A DNA stretch of 64,000 nt from Numida meleagris. Taxonomy: Eukaryota; Chordata; Aves; Galliformes; Numididae. The position numbers and the translations under genes were made by a program. How positions within the stretch are numbered: position 1 is the first letter of the stretch; the number at the start of each line of letters is the position of its first letter. The notes under the pieces are model-generated. The model searched no databases. It was given only the letters and a program-made list of their open reading frames with translations, and was not told where the DNA came from. The stretch covers positions 14,620,107-14,684,106 of the forward strand of contig NC_034414.1 in NCBI RefSeq assembly GCF_002078875.1, written 5' to 3'. Positions 56,250-64,000 of the stretch are shown one piece after another.

Positions 56250-56649
56250 ATATGAGCTGGTTATAGTGAGGGCTTTGTGTTCACATCTTCAGTAACTTCA
56301 CAAAAAACTATCTTCGCTGTGATCAAAGCTGAATTTAAACAAAGTTGCCCTATTCATCCCATTTCTACTCCATCTCAGATTTAGCTTCTCCTTGATGTTA
56401 TTCCAATCATTTGGTAATCATTTAGTCAGCAGCTGAAAACAGCTAGGTCAGCCAATATCATGGTCTTAATATTTATCCTAGAAGTCTGAAAATGAGGTAT
56501 TCCAAAGTGAAGATGTTGCTTTCAAGAATTCCCTTCTTTGACTTACCGTGGGGGTCCTAGATTTCTGCTTCTACAGATACATTGTACAAGCCTCTCTTTA
56601 CTCCAGATAGAGATAAGTGGCTTTCTATTGATCTCAAGTACCTGATTAG

Positions 56650-57215
56650 AAAGTTATAGATTTATGGATTTTGAGGCCAGAGAGGCTGTTTCATTAATCT
56701 AGTCCACGCTAATGCATAGCATGGATCAGGAAACCACCTACAAATACATTCTGCTGCAAGTCCAGCAGCCAATGCTGAACTAACATCTAGGATTTAGAAA
56801 CCACACAACAGTTTAATGCAAAGCTTAATTTTCTTTCTTGCAGGGAAAAAACTCACCAGAACTCTTGATTGCTTGTTCCAATTAATAACTTCCTCCAGTG
56901 CTCAAACAGGCTGAACATTTCTACTTTTAATCTGTTTACCCACAGCTTCCAACTATTAGTTTCCAGTAAGATTTCTGCCCCTCAAGATAGAAATTATCTT
57001 CGATTATCAAATGCCTATTCTCCTTATCAGTATTTACAAACCATGACTAAGTTCTCGCTTAACCTTCTCACTGACAAACTAGTTAGACTGAGTCCTCTGA
57101 GTGTCTCATTAAGCATAAACTCTGATTGTTTACTTATTTATTCTCTCAGATCTTTTTTGAACTGTTCCCTATCTATAAAACATTTTCATTGAAGAATGGA
57201 CACCTTGACCAGACA
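56650..57215 (-). mobile_element. Ancient CR1-like LINE 3' fragment
   Basis: About 560 bp in minus orientation, strongly diverged. It keeps several landmarks of old CR1 lineages shared by birds, crocodilians and turtles: gattttgaggccagagaggc, aatctagtccac, cttgttccaattaataactt, tatttacaaaccatgactaa, ctcgcttaaccttctca and ttgaagaatggacacc. A 107-residue frame across it is a by-product of the repeat, not a gene. Confidence 0.7.
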
Positions 57216-57277
57216 TGCTGCATTTTTAGCACTTTCTGTAACAAAACAGTGACAGTTATTGCATGACGTCCTATAGC

Positions 57278-57440
57278 AAAAGGAGGACAGACAAAGTAAA
57301 CAGAAAAAAACTCACAGAATGATAAGAACAGAGAATTGTTAAAAAAAAAAAAAGGAGGGGGTTAAAAAGGAGGCAAAAGTAACGAAAAAAAGATGGAGAA
57401 GGGAGGAAAGAATCAAAGTCAGATATGGTACTAAAGAAAT
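57278..57440. repeat. Purine-rich low-complexity tract
   Basis: Plus strand is mostly A and G, including a 12-A run, aggagggggttaaaaaggag and gatggagaagggaggaaag. It sits right after the old CR1 fragment. Frames on the opposite strand are Phe/Leu/Ser-rich by-products. Confidence 0.6.
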
Positions 57441-57449
57441 AAATAGCTA

Positions 57450-60400
57450 AAGAAACCAAAGCTTGGGAAGATAAATGATATTACAAAAAGATTGTGCAAA
57501 GTAGCACCTATTTACATGTGTGCTTTACGAAGTTATCTTGAGTGCTCTAAGAAGCTGACAAACGAAGCTGCTATTCATCCCTCCATTCAGATATTTCAGT
57601 CAATTAGTGATTTCTGATACTGATAGTTGCACTAACCTCCCAAAACTGTGTGTTCTCAGTCAGGAAGTAGAGCTCATTAGCACCACAAGGCTCTAAAACA
57701 ATCAACCCCCCCCAAAACCCACCACCCTCCTTTCAAACTAGCTCCACAAGAAAAGTGCAGAAGGGACTGTGTTTCTTTCCATCCCCCAGGCTGGAAATAC
57801 CTGCCTCGCTTCAAGGCTGGCACTGGAGGATTCAGTCAGAGTAAACAAAAGGCTCATATGCACAAAGCACACATATGGAGCCCTGGGCTTCAGTCATCAA
57901 GCCTGGGACATCTGCGTCTTTCTCAGGATGTCTGCATGTTCAAATAATTAGTCCAAGGCCAGCTGTCCCCTTCTTGCACTTCACCCTTTATGCTCCCATT
58001 GCTTCTACTACCATTGCCTTTCCAAAGACAATTTTGTCTGACAGATCACCAAAAGATAATCTATTTCTTTTTGCTTATTCTTTGGATGGAGGGAGTAGAA
58101 GAGGACTGGTAAGGTGATGAAGAGGAAAGGACTCCTTTGACTCCTTCTTCCCAGACTCCTCCACATTTCCAAGAAAGCTTTTGCCACAGCAGACAAAAAG
58201 ATTGACTTGAACTCTCACATTCAGATGTTAAGAACTCCAAATGCTCATGCTGGTACTTAAAAAACAACCATCAACAATGACCCTGTGTGCTTTGTGAGCA
58301 CAGTTCGCTCGTATACTCTGGGCTCAACTTCCTTCTCTCCTAAAGCAGAGATTCAGAAGTAATTCAGTGAAATTAACAGGCCCTTCTCAATCTCAACACA
58401 ATCCCTGTAATCCGCTAATTTCTGAAGCCTTTCTACCGATTTGTGCCAGAGCATGCTAACGCTACCTCGGGAGGAAGGTCTCCAGACCAGCAGGCTTACC
58501 AAAAGTACAGCTGAAGAAACGCTGCCCAAGTACTTACAGATGTGCCAAAGCATCAGTGAACAGAACCAGGACTTCCGTTCTCATCTGTAAAATCTGTAGT
58601 TCTGCCCCAAAACAGCACTCCAAAGCAGGCCCCAGCTGGAGCTGGGAAGGGAACATTGCTCCTCAGCCTCAATGAGCGAGCCAGGACACACCAAAGCAGA
58701 CAGCTTGCATGTACAGCAAGCAGCCCTGTCCTCTGAGAGGGCAGCAAGCGCACGGATGAGCCATTTACTGCAGCCTGTGCTGCAGCCTGCCTGCCCATGT
58801 ATCATCTCCATAGCAGCAGTTCTCTTAATTGAGACCAGCTGCTTCAACTCCAAATTCTTCTCTCCAGAAATATTGATACTACTACGTTATGATTAGAAAG
58901 CACTTTACCAAATGCCTCTCAATTTTGCACAGCTCAGATGAAGAGCAGCTGCAGAAAGAAGGGACAGTTCCCTGACTGTACAGAATAAAACAAATGCTCT
59001 CTGCAAAATCACTGGAGAAATGAAGGCTGTATGAAGTAAGTCAAAATAATGATGGCAGGAGAAAGCAGCCTGCTGCATGTGCTCATGCCTGTCATTTTTG
59101 ATGTTGAAAGGACTGGGAGCAGACTTCTTCCTTATGCCCTAGGATAAATGGCCACAGCACCGCAGTTTTACAGCTTCATGCAGCAGGTGTGCATATTTGT
59201 CAGATCCAGTTTTTCTGTCCAAGGATAGATTAAAGCAAAACCCATCAATCTGGGCCTAGCTTGGAAGAGCTGCTGTGGTGTTGATCCGGCTCCAGGGCCT
59301 GTTCTAAACAGCCCGCTGGCAAAGAGAGTCACTGAAACCAATAAACTAGTGGGAAGATTTGTGAAGTAGGAATGCCACCACATCACCATGACTTGGCTTT
59401 GTTGCTGACTGTCTCCCTGTGGCTGCTGACTCCATGCAGCAGGCTGTCATCTGGCTGCTTGGCAATGGTCACATCGGGATTGCTGAAAGCATTTTTCCCC
59501 ATCAGCCAGGCTGGATTACGCTGGCTAAGAGTACAGTCAATTCTAAATTCACTTAGAAGTCCCAAGCCCCATTTCTGACCACCAGACACAGGGTATTCCT
59601 GAAAAGACATCTGGTTACCGTGTTTATGCAAGAACTGGGCTAACCACTTCAATCCCATCTGTTGTTCCAGCCTCCTGAGTACAGAGAGCAGAATCCTTGA
59701 AAGAGAAAATCTGGCCATGAATGGTCTGAAATGAGAATCAAGATACAATGCCTGGCTTCCTCCTGAGAAGGATGCTGTACAATTTTACAGAAAACATGGC
59801 ACACTTCAACACGCGGCTGTGTAAACAAGAGCCTTACACATCACTTCATTACTCAGATTTTCTACTACAACTGAGGTAATACAACAAAATGAAAGCAGTG
59901 AGATCACTTTGCTATGCGATTTGCCTCCTACTCCGAAAATCAGTGAGGTTAACAAAATCTTTTATACAGATACCAGACAGAGAGTCTCTCAGCTAACATA
60001 ATGCTCATGTTTTTTAAAACTATTCCTACGGTGTAACTCTGGAAAATATTCAAAGTTTTTAGAGTCTCATTCAGATTTTACCTTTTACATACTGTTCATT
60101 TTCACTGTGTTCCACTCATCTACGAAAATTTCTCTTTAAAGCTGCGATTTTCTTACCTACTTCACTTTCTAATTTCTGGTCTATACTAGAAGACTGCTTT
60201 AATCTACAGTACTGCAGGAGACAGAATACTTCAATGGAATTCCAGAAGGGTAAGTCTGAGCACACTACAGTTGAATACGAACTTTACACCCAACATTCAC
60301 TGACTGCATATTCCTTTAATCTCCATTTTCTTCCTGTTCCTAGTAAGGTTGCCATACTTACTTGTGAAAAGTAACAGCAGTAGAAAAATATATGCTGCAT

Positions 60401-61015
60401 GTGGTAACAGGGAAGTTACCTTGACTCTGCGTGCAGATCCATTAGCACATTTTGCAGGTGACAACTTTACAGAATTCTGTTGATTGCAGAAGTTGTGTTC
60501 CCCCACTCAAGTGGAATTTAGCCCCTCAAGCTACCAAATCACATGAATAAACTCTTATGCATGTTTTTTTGTTTTTTCATTTTTAGACTTCCAAGATCTA
60601 TCAAATGATACTCGTATAAGGGGATGCATGTCACAAGATTAGGCAAAAATGAATGAAGCTGTTCTGGACACTACAGTCACTGGGACTCTTGGACTGTTTC
60701 CAATGACACAATGGATTATTAACAGAATTACAACAGCTTAAAACACTCATGGATCTTGGTGCACCAGATAACAAACCCATGCAGCAAGAGTGAGCAGTAG
60801 GAGCATTCAAACAGCAGATTTAACAACCTCACTTAAATCTCTTCCTACTAACATGTAAACATCTCAGTCTGCAACATACCACAACCACTGTGCACCGCTC
60901 CAGCAGTGAAAATTATGATGCCCAAAGCACAGCTGCCCCAGCAGAGAAGCAACACCTCTGCAGCTGACCGCTAATTTTGTTCTCAAAGTACAGGCATACT
61001 CCCATTTCATTTCAG
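57450..61015. other. No recognisable gene
   Basis: Intron 2 unique sequence up to the element beside exon 2. Overlapping short frames at 58.0-58.9 and 59.4-59.75 kb show no known motif. Confidence 0.55.
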
Positions 61016-61019
61016 CTGC

Positions 61020-61125
61020 CCTAACCTCCCGCATAACTGAATTATTTTTATTATGCTCCGCATAATCCTAGTACTGACAGAGATGTTTGTTAAACATAAT
61101 TAAAGATATTAATTTTGCATGGAAC
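61020..61125. promoter_or_regulatory. Candidate conserved element just inside intron 2
   Basis: AT-rich block 60-160 nt downstream of exon 2 in gene orientation, with a perfect palindrome attatgc-tcc-gcataat at 61050-61066, another gcataa at 61031, and a cluster of homeodomain-like cores (ttaaacataattaa, gatattaattttgcat). The half-sites atgc/gcat resemble POU-factor recognition. Functional role is inferred only. Confidence 0.35.
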
Positions 61126-61173
61126 AAAAGACACAGAACCAAGAACTTATTTTTTTTTTTAAATCTCCTGTTA

Positions 61174-61344
<171 letters not shown>

Positions 61345-63728
61345 CTAACAGTACTTACTCAGTAGTTGGCAATTTATATTCAAACAAATTTCCATTAGAC
61401 CCTCCCCCTGCCAGATGAAGTCTTGTGAGTAATGCAGACCCTAAAGCCCACACTATGACCACTTGGCATTAAAACTGCCAGCATCCTCAATTCTGCTACA
61501 GTTTCTACCATCAAAGCTGTATTTTTGTCGAAATACGTACCAGCTCTCACCATTCAAAGAGTGTTCTACCAGTACAAAGTAAAATTCTGCCAATTTAACT
61601 GCACTAGGTTTGGGGCTTTGCCAACATCTGGCATCTCTGAAAGCTCAAAGCAACAGAACTAGATGGTCAAGTATGTGCAGTGTACGCATCACTACTACAT
61701 TACTTGTATTCCTTTCCAAAACTTTCAGAGTTACAATAAAAAAGCACTTAGTTTTCTCCTGCTGTTTTAACTTACTCTGTTGCATGAAGTTCACACTATG
61801 CTGAATACCACAGAGGAATGGAGGAACAAAAGTACACAGTGATCAACACTAAGTTCTTCTTACTTATTAATATTTATTATATCCTTGTTAGTATCTATAT
61901 ACCCAAACAACTAATGGTATAGACAAATGGCTATATTTGGAAAAGGATATGAGTATTCCCATCAGGGAATCAGATGAGGATGTCTGAGTTATCAGAAAGT
62001 ATGGAATAAAACTCCAAGAATGAAAAGAAAGAGGTAAGTAACAAAGTATTATTGTCTGCAGAACTTTGATCTGAATCTGCTGATTCTCATAAAAGTACAT
62101 CAAGAGACCTCTCACAAGCGAGTTAAGCATGGTCTCCAGAGCTCTCAACTCCACCTCCATCAAAAAATTTCTACCCTGAAAAGTGTTACTTTGTAGGCCT
62201 ACTCAAGTGAGATCTGTTTTGCTTCAGTTCTTACTCTTGTCAAACATGGTCGTGCAGCACAACACCTAATAGGCTAGATTCCATTCCACTCCACAATGTG
62301 CCAAATTGCCATTTAGTTATAACTTGAGGGAGAAATGGCACCTCCCTGGCATCAGTAAAATCTGCTGGGCTTCACAGAGCATTTATGAGCAATGATGTTG
62401 CACAGAAAGTTCAGCTTGGCTTGCAGCTCCTAGGCTGGGTGGCATTAAGATCCTAACCTCATTCACTGTCCCAAGTGCCAAACTTTAAGACACTGCTTTA
62501 TCGGTAAAGTGAACATGACATACCCGCAGCCCAGAGAAACAATGACCACAGGACCTCACACTTTGAGGGATGAAATACATAGACCACTGCCTTGCTTCAA
62601 ACTGTACCCAGAGATCTGGAGTTTCATCAGGGGCTCCAGCCATCTCCTACAGACACTTGTTCATCTTTTTGCTACACGGTTTATCATTGATACTGAACCA
62701 TTAACCACAGGTTGTTATGCCAAGAAATAACTTTCACTTCTTGTCCCCTCTCTTTTATAGTGTGCTCAAGTTCCCTGGATATTTTCAGTCATGTAATTTT
62801 CCACTCTTTTCTGGTTAAATGCTGACATCCTCACCTTCTACCATTACATGAACAAGTCATGAGAATTAAGGACACAGCACACAGACAAACCCATTCAAAG
62901 TTGTGTATGGCAAGTTTTTCCTCTGCCTGAAGTAACAGATGAGTACAGTTGGAGGAAGATGCTGTGATGTCCAGCCAATCCCCACTGTTACAGCTGAATT
63001 TTGTCTACTCAATATATGTACGATATTACCTGTAGTACCACATGCTCTGCGTTCACCACTCAGAGCATTTGCAGCCTCCCTTCTGCAGCTTTGCTTTGGC
63101 TTTGCCCTATTTGGGCAGCCACTGTTGGCACCCCTCTACTGTGAGCTTGCAATGCTTCAGTCCATGCCCGCCCCTTTATTCTGCTTCCAACACAAACCAC
63201 ACTCTTTGCACAACTCTAAATTCCCTGCCTTTATGTTTCTAATTCTTTGCAGAGCTTCTAGCTCAGCCCTTCACATCTACACTCTAGGATATGTGACATA
63301 GAGCTATACTATAGCATTCTGCAGTCATTATTTTAAGAGGTCACTAAAGGTGACAAACAGCTGCTTCCTGTAACTGGTCCCCCAGTCTTAAGAAAGTGTA
63401 CAGGCTTTTGGAATCTCACACTTCAAGACTTGATTCTAAATGTTCTTCCCAGATCAAGACATCTTCCCACTGCACTCAGCTATCGGCAACCCTTTTTATC
63501 ATTGCCCTCACTGAAGCATTTTGTCATTGAGTACAGCCACCACAAACCTCTGGGACACCATCAGACCACACAGGCAATCTTCACAATGTCTTCTGTCTTT
63601 CTTGCTACTAACCTACCACAGAAACTCAGAAAATAAGATTAAACCATTCTGTTTACTCTGATAACAAAGCTCATCAACCATTAGAAGATCATACACCTTG
63701 TAAAATCATACTGATACTGTCCCAGTGA

Positions 63729-63812
63729 TTTTACACTGAATTAATTTCATCAACCTCGGGAAGTCATTCCTGATTTACAGCAGGGTGCCAGAGAACAGAA
63801 TGAGAGAATGCA
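63729..63812. repeat. Old hairpin-type repeat
   Basis: ttttacactgaattaatttc and gaagtcattcctgatttaca, then gagaacagaatgag, resemble the old amniote repeat with gagttactcctgatttacac and agcagaatctgg. The outer parts (tttacactg and tgatttacag) are loosely inverted. Confidence 0.45.
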
Positions 63813-64000
63813 TGATCTAATGTATTTTTCCTTTTTCCTAATTTATGTTAAAAAAATTGAGAAAAAAAAAAAGCAGTCACTGCTGTCTGCTTTGTGGGTA
63901 AGGAATACTAAGGCAACCCTCCAAACAGCACAAGACAGCACTTTTCAACATCCAAAATTCAGTGAATGTAATTTTAGGATAAAAACAAAACCTGCCCCCG

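Noticed and set aside
56869..57192. 107-residue plus frame
   Set aside because: It is antisense to the ancient CR1 fragment, and its residues reflect the repeat.

Overview
The window is vertebrate nuclear DNA, most likely from a bird and probably a galliform such as chicken. The evidence is the repeat content: several 5'-truncated CR1 LINEs ending in the typical tagaatcatagaatc-type 3' terminus, and three copies of a mariner element whose termini and transposase remnants look like the avian Galluhop (Mariner1_GG) family. There are no operons, bacterial genes or CRISPR arrays. Almost all open reading frames are short chance frames in intronic DNA.

The only protein-coding sequence I can support is two internal exons of one gene on the minus strand. 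Together they encode residues about 32-91 of BRSK2 (SAD-A), a brain-enriched AMPK-related Ser/Thr kinase. Exon 2 (61183-61277) carries the end of the glycine-rich loop, beta-strands and the ATP-binding VAIK lysine. Exon 3 (10413-10498) carries the alphaC-helix glutamate (REI) and the [10 protein letters not shown] segment. Both have proper splice sites, pyrimidine tracts and CTAAC branch-point matches, and their reading frames join exactly (K62|V63). The gene runs right to left: 61278-64000 is intron 1, 10499-61182 is intron 2 (50.7 kb), and 1-10412 is intron 3. Exon 1 and exon 4 onwards are outside the window.

The introns hold interspersed repeats of several ages. Young to middle-aged elements are CR1 at 2411-2800, 46344-46740 and 48766-48857, and mariner at 2421-2583, 22160-22607 and 49786-51077. 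Very old ones are a 560-bp CR1 fragment at 56650-57215, several MIR-type CORE-SINE remnants, an L2/MIR-like tail, and a group of short hairpin-like repeats built around a caatgg/gtcaatggga motif. The 2.4-kb locus is a mariner inserted into the 3' terminal repeat of a CR1. There is also a 60-bp tandem duplication at 55810-55929.

The most interesting non-repeat sequence is in a few blocks that look like conserved regulatory DNA: 5140-5400, 61020-61125 with a 17-bp palindrome 117 bases into intron 2, and GC-richer islands near 25.2-25.5 kb and 28.4-28.8 kb. A second point of interest is a G-run polypurine tract next to a weak exon 3 donor, where intron retention would give an immediate stop codon. 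I found no previously undescribed system. These regulatory ideas need alignment or expression data to confirm.
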